Shown here: positions 1 through 5,953 of the stretch, piece by piece | How positions within the stretch are numbered: the first letter of the stretch is position 1 | Layout: the number at the start of each line of letters is the position of its first letter | Source of the DNA: Prevotellaceae bacterium UBA1786 | GTDB taxonomy: Bacteria > Bacteroidota > Bacteroidia > Bacteroidales > Bacteroidaceae | Direction of reading: 5' to 3' | NCBI GenBank assembly: GCA_002314525.1 | Contig: DCGE01000191.1 | Coordinates: forward strand, 1-7,680 | Length of the DNA: 7,680 bases | The notes under the pieces: generated by a model | The model's database searches: none | What the model saw: the letters and a program-made list of their open reading frames with translations, nothing else | Told to the model about the DNA's origin: nothing | Made by a program: the position numbers and the translations under genes

Positions 1-45
1 GGCTTCCCAAGCCGAAGGTCGCGGGTTCGAGCCCCGTTTACCGCT
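1..45 (+). tRNA. tRNA-Gly (anticodon CCC), 3' part only
   Basis: This is the 3' half of a tRNA; the 5' half lies outside the window. Bases 1-3 (GGC) are the end of the 5' anticodon strand, bases 4-10 form the 7-base loop TTCCCAA, and bases 11-15 (GCCGA) are the 3' strand. That puts CCC at 6-8, the anticodon for the glycine codon GGG. The variable loop is 16-20. The T arm is GCGGG, TTCGAGC, CCCGT at 21-37, with the expected TTCGA. The 3' acceptor strand is 38-44 and the discriminator base is T45. CCA is not encoded (the next bases are CAA), so it would be added after transcription. The last eight bases overlap the 3' end of the convergent lipoprotein gene. Confidence 0.9.
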
Positions 46-451
46 CAAGCAAGTTGGCTTTCTGGTAGGCAACACAGGCTTTTTTCAGACTTCTGTCGAA
101 CTCCGAATCGCTCATGCGGAACTGTTTCTTCATCGTCTGCAACGGAGTGAGGATGGACTGCTGGTTTCCCAAGTCAATAGTGAAGAACACATCATCTCCA
201 TACGGAGTGACATACATGACGTACTCCGTGAGTTCCCTGTTTTCGTTCTCGATACGCACAGCATGAACAATGCAGATGGAATCGGCCTTGTAGGCTGTTG
301 AGACATCCTCGAAGCTGACATCGGAATTATCCTCAACGTCCTCCATGAGAATAGTGAGTTTTTCAGCTGCGATATTCTCATCAGCAGAAGAACACGAGCA
401 TAGGGTCAATACGAAGACCAGAGAAAACAAAGCGAAACGAGTCATAGTCAT
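38..451 (-). CDS. Small predicted lipoprotein of unknown function
   Basis: The product is 137 residues and I do not recognise its family. Residues 1-20 look like a lipoprotein signal: a short polar start with Arg5, a hydrophobic stretch to about residue 17, and the sequence LCSC ending at Cys20. Ser before Cys20 fits the lipobox; Cys18 fits less well. The acidic serine-rich stretch just after Cys20 resembles a linker, so export and membrane anchoring are likely. The remaining 110 or so residues are soluble, mixed alpha/beta and acidic, with a basic C-terminal helix and no visible catalytic motif. The start ATG overlaps the TGA of the upstream regulator gene (ATGA), which suggests translational coupling; a second ATG lies two codons further in. 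The stop TAA (38-40) sits inside the tRNA-Gly acceptor stem. It may act with the regulator as an envelope partner, but that is conjecture from gene order. Confidence 0.8.
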   Translation of the reverse strand: MTMTRFALFSLVFVLTLCSCSSADENIAAEKLTILMEDVEDNSDVSFEDVSTAYKADSICIVHAVRIENENRELTEYVMYVTPYGDDVFFTIDLGNQQSILTPLQTMKKQFRMSDSEFDRSLKKACVAYQKANLLER

Positions 452-1152
452 CCGAAATCAGAGTTCATTTGAAGTTGGTTGAAGTCGAGGATGGTGATTC
501 GTCTTCCATCGACCGACACGACACCGTCGTCGACAAAAGACGACAGAGTACGAATGGCATTAGGACGAGTCATGTTAGCCATATCAGCGAGTTCACCACG
601 CGACGGTTCGGTGGCGAGAGTCTTCCCATCGGACTCAAAACCGAAATGTTCGATGAGAATCAGCAGAGCCTCAGCCAACCTGCCACGAAGATGCTTCTGG
701 GTGAGATTCAGCAGACGTACGTCGGAATGTCCGAGATCCTCAGCGAGTTCATCGACGAAAAACCGTGCAAGAACCACGTTTTCCTTCATCCAGTCGTCAA
801 CCGACGTAAGGGGAAGCAGATATACCGACGATTTCGTCGCAGCCGTTGCCGAAGTGATATGTTTGGAGTGGGCGAAGTACGAACGATACCCGAAGATGTT
901 ACCGTTGTGGATAAGTCGCAATATCATGATACGTCCCCCTACCCCGATTCTGGAAATCTTGATATGGCCATCGACCGCACAGCAAAGATACTGAGGAAGG
1001 TCACCTTCCCTATACAGTTCTTCACCAGCACGGAGATGTACCAGCCGTACCTTCTGCAACAACTCGGTCTGTTGTTCCGGAGTCAGCAATTCTGCAAATC
1101 TACCCATGTGTTGCAGGGCTGATTCTTCTGTAAACTGCGTCTTTTTTGCCAT
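448..1152 (-). CDS. Crp/Fnr-superfamily transcriptional regulator
   Basis: The 234-residue product has the length and two-domain layout of the Crp/Fnr superfamily. Residues about 19-120 form a cyclic-nucleotide-binding-type beta barrel, with the marker RAGEELYREGD at 41-51 and a glycine turn (VDG) at 60-62. A long dimerisation helix follows at about 122-155. A C-terminal winged helix-turn-helix spans about 155-222, with the recognition region SRGELADMANMTRPNAIRTL at 184-203. The phosphate-binding cassette is degenerate: FGY (87-89) replaces the usual FGE, and the Arg-Ser/Thr pair is not evident, so cAMP is an unlikely ligand. There is no N-terminal cysteine cluster for an Fnr-type Fe-S centre; only Cys57 and Cys58 are present. 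The gene diverges from the glycogen genes across 191 bp and is the likely candidate to control them or itself. The ATG at 1152 is only 8 bases from a -7 motif; Met16 (1107) is an alternative start that would leave the barrel intact. Confidence 0.92.
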   Translation of the reverse strand: MAKKTQFTEESALQHMGRFAELLTPEQQTELLQKVRLVHLRAGEELYREGDLPQYLCCAVDGHIKISRIGVGGRIMILRLIHNGNIFGYRSYFAHSKHITSATAATKSSVYLLPLTSVDDWMKENVVLARFFVDELAEDLGHSDVRLLNLTQKHLRGRLAEALLILIEHFGFESDGKTLATEPSRGELADMANMTRPNAIRTLSSFVDDGVVSVDGRRITILDFNQLQMNSDFG

Positions 1153-1158
1153 GTTCGG

Positions 1159-1170
1159 TGCAAATTTACA
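1159..1170. promoter_or_regulatory. Imperfect palindrome over the leftward -7 box
   Basis: TGCAAATTTACA is a 12-base near-perfect inverted repeat with one mismatched pair (positions 3 and 10). It covers the leftward -7 motif. It could be a second regulator contact site or simply the AT-rich symmetry of the promoter box; the evidence is weak. Confidence 0.25.
1161..1168 (-). promoter_or_regulatory. -7 promoter element for the regulator-lipoprotein operon
   Basis: Read on the minus strand, the sequence is TAAATTTG, an exact match to the Bacteroidetes -7 consensus TAnnTTTG bound by the primary sigma factor. No clear -33 TTTG lies at the usual distance; the region upstream is A/T-rich. The box ends only 8 bases before the regulator ATG, so transcription would start about 4-5 bases before it and give an almost leaderless mRNA. 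Alternatively translation starts at Met16, or the main promoter lies elsewhere. Confidence 0.5.
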
Positions 1171-1180
1171 CTTTTTTTCT

Positions 1181-1198
1181 CATAAAATTGCATTTATG
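1181..1198. promoter_or_regulatory. Candidate operator: inverted repeat CATAAA-N6-TTTATG
   Basis: The 6-base arms (1181-1186 and 1193-1198) are perfect reverse complements separated by ATTGCA. Total length and half-site spacing resemble operators of Crp/Fnr-type dimers (compare the E. coli CRP site, with two 5-base arms and a 6-base spacer). The site lies between the two divergent -7 boxes and contains the TTG used as the rightward -33 element, so a bound dimer would probably repress rightward transcription. It lies 13-30 bases upstream of the leftward -7 box and could also affect that promoter. Assignment to the neighbouring regulator is inferred from position only; short symmetric matches do occur by chance in AT-rich DNA. 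Confidence 0.45.
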
Positions 1199-1218
1199 GA
1201 AATTATTTATTACTTTTG
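1188..1218 (+). promoter_or_regulatory. Promoter of the glycogen-module operon
   Basis: TACTTTTG at 1211-1218 matches the Bacteroidetes -7 consensus TAnnTTTG exactly. A TTG at 1188-1190 lies 20 bases upstream, at the distance expected for the -33 element. Transcription should begin around 1222. The -33 element lies inside the inverted repeat at 1181-1198. Confidence 0.65.
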
Positions 1219-1221
1219 TAC

Positions 1222-1343
1222 GTTGAATACATAGATAATCACAGCCCGACAAGCGGAAAACACTTCAAGGCAAGATTGAAATCAGACAGATAATCTAAAT
1301 AAAACCCACAAATCAGAATATCATTAACCGCCAGAAAACATAT
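1222..1343 (+). other. Untranslated leader of the debranching-enzyme gene
   Basis: If transcription starts near 1222, the leader is about 120 bases, long for a simple 5' UTR. It is A-rich and holds no convincing terminator or riboswitch-like fold. The best symmetry I see is a 5-base pair, AGATT...AATCT, around 1273-1300 with a large loop. No Shine-Dalgarno sequence precedes the ATG at 1344; an A-rich upstream sequence without Shine-Dalgarno is normal for Bacteroidetes. Confidence 0.3.
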
Positions 1344-3281
1344 ATGTCATACCTACAGTTTGAAAAGAATCAGATGACTAATCTTGAAGAGTCCCTTAAA
1401 CGGGAGATATTACGCACGAACCGTCGGGGCGCGTATTCCTCTTCAACCATCATTGACTGTAACACGAGGAAATACCATGGACTGCTGGTTGCACCGATTC
1501 AGGAGAAGGGCAATGAGAACCATGTCATCCTCTCAAGTCTTGACGAGACAGTCATACAGCACGGAGCCGAATTCAACCTCGGCATCCACAAGTATTCAGG
1601 CAACACCTTCAGTCCCAACGGACATAAGTATATCAGAGGCTATACGTGGGAGAAAATACCTACGACAGTCTATCGTGTAGGTGGTGTCATCCTGAAGAAG
1701 GAACTCATATTCCAGCATTTTCATGACAGAATACTGATACGCTACACGCTCGTCGATGCCCATTCGGTCACCACACTCAGGCTGAAGCCATATCTGGCCT
1801 ACCGTGCCGTCAACCAGCTGACACACGAGAACTCAGCCGTGAACATGGACTATTCCGATGTTGACAACGGCATCAAGACATGTATGTACGCAGGACTTCC
1901 CGACCTATACATGCAGACAAGCAAGAAGACGGAATATATCTTCTCACCGAACTGGTACAAAGGCATTGAATATCCACAGGAACAGATATTGGGCTATGAA
2001 TACCAGGAAGACCTGTATGTACCGGGTGATTTCGAGTTCAACATCAGAAAAGGCGAAAGCGTCATATTCTCAGCCGGACTGGAAGAAGTGAAGACACGCA
2101 GTCTGAAGAAGATATTCGATGAGGAAGTAGAAGTCCACCAGCCGCGCAACAGTTTCACAGCCTGTCTGAAAAGTGCTGCCCATCAGTTCCACTATGAACG
2201 TGACGGCGAACACTACATAGTAGCCGGCTATCCGTGGTTCAAGGTACGTGCCCGCGACCTATTCCTCTCACTGCCAGGTCTGACGCTTGCAATCGACGAG
2301 GAAAAACGTTACAAGGATGTCATGAAGACAGCCGTAAAGGCAATCAATAGTTTTATTGACAACCAGCCGATAGAAGTTGACATAAACGAAATGGATGCTC
2401 CGGATGTACTGTTATGGGCAGTATGGTGCATTCAGCAATACTCGGTATTGGTATCACGCGAAGAAGCGCTCAAGCTGTACTTCCCTACGGTGAAGAAAAT
2501 CGTGGATTTCATACGCAAGGACAACCATCCACGCATGGACCTCAGGGAGAACGGACTCCTCTTCGTATATGGAAGAGAAAAGCCTGCAACATGGATGAAT
2601 TCAGTTGTTGACGGCAGACCTGCCAACCCGCGTTCAGGTTTTGTAGTGGAGATCAATGCACTCTGGTACAATGCACTGGAGTGCTGTGCAAACATGCATG
2701 AGTACCTGGGTATGGACGACAAGGCTAAGGTATATCACCAGCTGGCAGAGAAGACAGGTGTTTCATTCAAGCAGACCCATCTCAACCATCACGGTTATCT
2801 GCTCGACTACGTCGACACCAACCACACTTCATGGTCAGTCCGTCCAAACATGCTCATTGCAACAGCCCTGCGGCATTCGCCTCTCACGAAGGAAGAGAAG
2901 AAGAACATCTTTGACATATGTACAAGGGAGTTGCGTACACCGAAAGGCATCCGTTCGCTATCGCCGAAAAGCGGTGGTTACAATCCGATATACGAAGGAG
3001 CGAACCGCGATGCAGCCTATCATCAGGGTACGGTATGGCCTTGGCTGCTCGGCATCTATCTTGAGACATGCAGCATATTGTTCGGGAAGAGCGGACTGTC
3101 GTTCATCGACCGTTGCCTCATAGGACTTGAGGAAGAGATGTTCTACCACTGTATCGGAACGCTGCCTGAGATGTTCGATGGTAACCCACCGTTCCACGGA
3201 AGAGGTGCGTTGTCGTATGCGCTGAACGTAGCCGCAATATTAAGAGTCAATAAGATGTTGACAAAATTCTATAACTATTAA
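1344..3281 (+). CDS. Glycogen debranching enzyme (amylo-alpha-1,6-glucosidase, GH133-type)
   Basis: The 645-residue product matches the bacterial debranching-enzyme layout. An N-terminal beta domain of about 250 residues opens with a TNRRGAYSSST-like segment and the family motif TRKYHGLLVAP (about 42-52). A C-terminal (alpha/alpha)6-barrel glucosidase domain follows from about residue 270. Its signatures are AGYPWF at 294-299 with RARD ending at Asp305, YHQGTVWPWLLG near 560, and GTLPEMFDGNPP with Glu609. By family comparison, Asp305 and Glu609 correspond to the catalytic acid pair and both are retained. The usual WGRD reads RARD here, and the C-terminal AQAWSVAE-like motif reads SYALNVAA, so this is a divergent subgroup. 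There is no signal peptide, so it is cytoplasmic. Expected role: removing alpha-1,6 branch glucose from glycogen or limit dextrin. It is the first gene of the operon, 19 bp before the glycosyltransferase. Met11 (1374) is a possible later start. Confidence 0.9.
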   Translation: MSYLQFEKNQMTNLEESLKREILRTNRRGAYSSSTIIDCNTRKYHGLLVAPIQEKGNENHVILSSLDETVIQHGAEFNLGIHKYSGNTFSPNGHKYIRGYTWEKIPTTVYRVGGVILKKELIFQHFHDRILIRYTLVDAHSVTTLRLKPYLAYRAVNQLTHENSAVNMDYSDVDNGIKTCMYAGLPDLYMQTSKKTEYIFSPNWYKGIEYPQEQILGYEYQEDLYVPGDFEFNIRKGESVIFSAGLEEVKTRSLKKIFDEEVEVHQPRNSFTACLKSAAHQFHYERDGEHYIVAGYPWFKVRARDLFLSLPGLTLAIDEEKRYKDVMKTAVKAINSFIDNQPIEVDINEMDAPDVLLWAVWCIQQYSVLVSREEALKLYFPTVKKIVDFIRKDNHPRMDLRENGLLFVYGREKPATWMNSVVDGRPANPRSGFVVEINALWYNALECCANMHEYLGMDDKAKVYHQLAEKTGVSFKQTHLNHHGYLLDYVDTNHTSWSVRPNMLIATALRHSPLTKEEKKNIFDICTRELRTPKGIRSLSPKSGGYNPIYEGANRDAAYHQGTVWPWLLGIYLETCSILFGKSGLSFIDRCLIGLEEEMFYHCIGTLPEMFDGNPPFHGRGALSYALNVAAILRVNKMLTKFYNY

Positions 3282-3288
3282 TAACAAT

Positions 3289-3293
3289 GGAGG
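3289..3293 (+). promoter_or_regulatory. Shine-Dalgarno-like GGAGG before the glycosyltransferase
   Basis: GGAGG lies 7 bases before the ATG at 3301, ideal spacing. It is the only strong Shine-Dalgarno-like sequence before a start in this window and supports that start. Such sites are uncommon in Bacteroidetes, so its functional weight is uncertain. Confidence 0.5.
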
Positions 3294-3300
3294 ACAAGAT

Positions 3301-4554
3301 ATGAGAGTATTGATGTTTGGTTGGGAATTTCCTCCAAAGATCTACGGAGGACTTGCAGTTGCTTCCTATGGAATAACCAAGGGTCTTAGTATGCAATCCG
3401 ACATGGAGACCGTATTCTGTCTGCCGAAACCTTGCGGGAAGGAGGAGAACTTCCTAAAGATTATAGGCATGAACAGTGTACCTATCGTGTGGCGCAATCC
3501 TGACTACGAATACGTGAAAAGTCGTATGCCGGCATGTATGAGTGCAGAAGACTACTATCGTCTGAGGGACAATATCTACGCTGACTTCCGTTACATGCAT
3601 GTCAACGATCTGGGCTGCATGGAGTTTGCCGGTGGATACCCAAGCAATCTGCATGAGGAAATCAACAACTTCTCGATTATAGCAGGTGTTGTGGCACGAA
3701 GTGAGCGGTTTGACATAATACATGCCCACGACTGGCTGACATTCCCAGCAGGAGTCCATGCCAAGATGGTAAGTGGAAAACCATTGTGCATACATGTGCA
3801 TGCCACCGACTTCGACCGTTCCAGAGGTCAGGTGAACCCTACCGTCTATTCCATCGAGAAGAACGGCATGGATCATGCAGACTGTATAATGTGTGTCAGT
3901 GAACTCACTCGTCGTACCGTAATCAACGAATACCACCAGAACCCCGACAAGGTCTTTGCGATGCATAACGCCGTATATCCACTTCCGAAGGAATACCAGG
4001 ATATACCACGTCCTGAGCACAAGAAGGACAAGGTGGTGACGTTCCTCGGCAGAATCACTATGCAGAAGGGACCTGAGTATTTCGTAGAGGCAGCCGCACT
4101 GGTACTGAAACGAACCAAGAATATCAGATTCTGTATGGCAGGTTCAGGTGACATGATGGAAGCCATGATCGACCTCGTTGCCCAGCGTGGCATTGCCGAC
4201 AGGTTCCATTTTCCAGGATTCATGCGTGGGAAACAGGTCTACGAATGCTACAAGGATTCCGACGTATTCGTAATGCCTTCTGTCAGCGAACCATTCGGCA
4301 TTGCACCTCTCGAGGCTATGCAGTGCGGAACACCGTCCATCATATCAAAGCAGTCGGGCTGTGGTGAGATACTCTCAAAGGTCATCAAGGTCGACTATTG
4401 GGATATCAATGCCATGGCTGATGCAATATACTCAATATGTACCAATCCATCATTCTTCAAGTATCTCCAAGAAGAGGGAATCAAAGAGGTCGATGAAATC
4501 ACTTGGGAGAAGGTAGGGCAGAGAATCAGGAAACTATATGACAATCTATTGTAA
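3301..4554 (+). CDS. Glycogen-synthase-like glycosyltransferase (GT-B fold, GT4/GT5-like)
   Basis: The 417-residue product has the two Rossmann-like halves of a retaining Leloir glycosyltransferase. The N-terminus (MRVLMFGWEFPPKIYGGLAV) holds the lysine-glycine loop of starch and glycogen synthases as KIYGG, residues 13-17, one residue longer than the classical KxGG. HAHDW (141-145) and the HVHATDFDR segment (165-173) fit the acceptor and donor cleft. The C-terminal half begins at about 240 and has GRITMQKG (250-257), whose Arg251 and Lys256 are expected to bind the donor diphosphate. It also has the E-x7-E motif, Glu330 to Glu338, in EPFGIAPLE. No signal peptide or membrane segment is visible. 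Expected role: adding alpha-1,4-glucosyl units from ADP- or UDP-glucose to growing glycogen; the donor cannot be read from sequence. It lies between the debranching gene and the GH57 gene. A different GT4 activity is possible, but context favours glycogen. Confidence 0.85.
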   Translation: MRVLMFGWEFPPKIYGGLAVASYGITKGLSMQSDMETVFCLPKPCGKEENFLKIIGMNSVPIVWRNPDYEYVKSRMPACMSAEDYYRLRDNIYADFRYMHVNDLGCMEFAGGYPSNLHEEINNFSIIAGVVARSERFDIIHAHDWLTFPAGVHAKMVSGKPLCIHVHATDFDRSRGQVNPTVYSIEKNGMDHADCIMCVSELTRRTVINEYHQNPDKVFAMHNAVYPLPKEYQDIPRPEHKKDKVVTFLGRITMQKGPEYFVEAAALVLKRTKNIRFCMAGSGDMMEAMIDLVAQRGIADRFHFPGFMRGKQVYECYKDSDVFVMPSVSEPFGIAPLEAMQCGTPSIISKQSGCGEILSKVIKVDYWDINAMADAIYSICTNPSFFKYLQEEGIKEVDEITWEKVGQRIRKLYDNLL

Positions 4555-4578
4555 TAATAAGAACAAAACAACATAACT

Positions 4579-5925
4579 ATGGCAAAGACAATATGTTTAT
4601 ATTTTGAGATGCACCAGATTATCCATCTCAAACGCTATCGTTTCTTCGACATCGGACGAGACCACTACTACTATGATGACTACGAGAATGAGCGCAGCAT
4701 CAATGATATTGCGGAGAAATCATATATCCCCGCCCTCAAGGCACTCATCCAAATGGCAAACGAGAACAAGAAACATTTCAAGGTTGCCCTATCCCTATCA
4801 GGTGTGGGACTTGAGATGCTTGAACTCCACGTCCCACTGGTGGTCGACCTGCTCCAGGAACTCAACAGGACCGGATGTGTGGAGTTCCTATGCGAACCCT
4901 ACAGCCACGGACTGGCATCCCTCGCCAACGAGGAGAGTTTCCGCGAGGAAAGTCTCCGCATGAAGAAGAAAATCAAAGAGATATTCGGCCAGAGTCCAAA
5001 GGTGTTCCGCAATTCATCACTCATCTACAACGACGAAATCGGAGCTCAGGTCGCAGCAATGGGATTCAAAGGTATTCTGACTGAAGGCGCAAAGCATATC
5101 CTCGGTTGGAAATCACCTCATTACGTATATGACTGTGCTCTGAATCCGAACTTCAAGGTGCTGCTCCGTGACTACAAGCTCTCAGATGATATCTCACTCC
5201 GTTTCAGCAATCCTTCATGGGAGCACTATCCACTCTTCGCCGACACATACGCAGACTGGATTGCCGCATTGCCTGAAAACGAGGACGTGGTGAACATCTT
5301 CATGGAACTCTCTGCTCTCGGCATCTATCAACCTCTGTCAAGCAATATCCTGGAGTTCTTCAAGGCTCTTCCGAAAGTTGCAAAACAAAGAGGCATCACC
5401 TTCTCATGGCCTTCAGACCTATGCAAGATGAAGAGTGCCGGAAGCATCGACATCCCTTACAGCGTGTCATGGGTGGACGAGGAGCGCGATACGAGTTGCT
5501 GGCTCGGAAACATCATGCAGCGTGAAGCTTTCGAGAAACTGTACAGTGTTGCCGACCGTGTCAGGATATGCAACGACCCACGTCTCAAACAGGACTGGGA
5601 CTACCTGCAAGCATCAGACAACTTCCGTTTCATAACTACAAAGCACAACAGTGTAGGAATGAACCGGAGTATCTACGACGGTCCTTATGACGCCTTTACG
5701 AACTACATGAACATACTCGGAGATTTCATCGGACGTATCGAGGCTATGTATCCTTCTGATATTGACAACGAAGAACTGAATGCCCTTCTCACAACTATCA
5801 AGAATCAGGGTGACGAGATTGCTGCTAAGGACCGTAAGATTGAAAAGCTACAGCAGGAACTCGAAATGATCCAGACTGTCAGTTCGGAGAAGAAGCCGAA
5901 GAAGTCATCTCCGAAGAAGAAGTAG
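4579..5925 (+). CDS. GH57 alpha-amylase-like protein, probably catalytically inactive
   Basis: The 448-residue product matches the cytoplasmic GH57 alpha-amylase group along its length: MHQIIHLKRYRFFDIG at 11-26 (usual HQP reads HQI, 12-14), VEFLCEPYSHGL at 101-112, FRNSSLIYNDEIG at 143-155, NIFMELSALGIYQ at 239-251, and YLQASDNF in the last conserved region. The active-site motifs are altered. The nucleophile Glu expected in FRNTELIY is Ser147, and the proton-donor Asp expected in FMDYETFGEHQ is replaced at Glu243 (MELSALGIYQ), with the following motif residues changed too. The surrounding scaffold is intact with no frameshift or stop, so this looks like a maintained pseudoenzyme rather than decay. 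Residues about 400-432 predict a coiled coil, and the last dozen residues are lysine-rich. Lying 24 bp after the glycosyltransferase, it may bind glucan or organise the two enzymes. Automated annotation would call it alpha-amylase; I would not assume hydrolysis. Confidence 0.9.
   Translation: MAKTICLYFEMHQIIHLKRYRFFDIGRDHYYYDDYENERSINDIAEKSYIPALKALIQMANENKKHFKVALSLSGVGLEMLELHVPLVVDLLQELNRTGCVEFLCEPYSHGLASLANEESFREESLRMKKKIKEIFGQSPKVFRNSSLIYNDEIGAQVAAMGFKGILTEGAKHILGWKSPHYVYDCALNPNFKVLLRDYKLSDDISLRFSNPSWEHYPLFADTYADWIAALPENEDVVNIFMELSALGIYQPLSSNILEFFKALPKVAKQRGITFSWPSDLCKMKSAGSIDIPYSVSWVDEERDTSCWLGNIMQREAFEKLYSVADRVRICNDPRLKQDWDYLQASDNFRFITTKHNSVGMNRSIYDGPYDAFTNYMNILGDFIGRIEAMYPSDIDNEELNALLTTIKNQGDEIAAKDRKIEKLQQELEMIQTVSSEKKPKKSSPKKK
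5767..5922 (+). other. C-terminal coiled coil and lysine-rich tail of the GH57 protein
   Basis: This segment encodes residues 397-448. Ile407, Ile414, Ile421 and Leu428 are spaced by seven, with Leu424 and Ile431 at the companion positions, in a charged glutamine- and lysine-rich helix. After residue about 435 the chain becomes a Lys-Pro-Ser tail ending in KKK. I would expect oligomerisation and a flexible basic end, perhaps for a partner, membrane or polyanion. This is not part of the usual GH57 catalytic fold as I know it. Confidence 0.55.
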
Positions 5926-5953
5926 CCAAATAACCAATACTATTCCTATAATT

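Noticed and set aside
53..85. Possible terminator for the tRNA: GTTG (53-56) pairing with CAAC (70-73), then six T at 80-85
   Set aside because: The stem is only four pairs with a 13-base loop, and the T-run is displaced by six bases; it is too weak to call.
469..1122. Long + strand open frame (217 codons) opposite the regulator gene
   Set aside because: It is antisense to a clear Crp/Fnr coding sequence, has no recognisable domain and no promoter or ribosome site; it arises from the regulator's codon pattern.
1222..1343. Riboswitch or attenuator in the 120-base leader
   Set aside because: No strong stem, conserved box or T-run was found by eye; length alone does not support it.
2656..3123. 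Second + strand frame of 155 codons within the debranching-enzyme gene
   Set aside because: It is a shifted shadow of the debranching gene, rich in Arg, Ser and Thr, and has no motif; the main frame is intact, so it does not indicate a frameshift.
3454..4020. Minus-strand open frame of 188 codons inside the glycosyltransferase gene
   Set aside because: The protein is low in structure-like pattern and shows no family motif, while the + strand frame carries conserved GT-B motifs throughout.
5014..5019. Frameshift or sequencing error as cause of the missing GH57 nucleophile
   Set aside because: The frame is continuous with conserved residues directly on both sides (FRN before, LIYNDEIG after). 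Codon 147 is TCA, which differs from the Glu codons GAA and GAG at two or three bases, so a single-base error does not explain it; the second catalytic site is changed independently.
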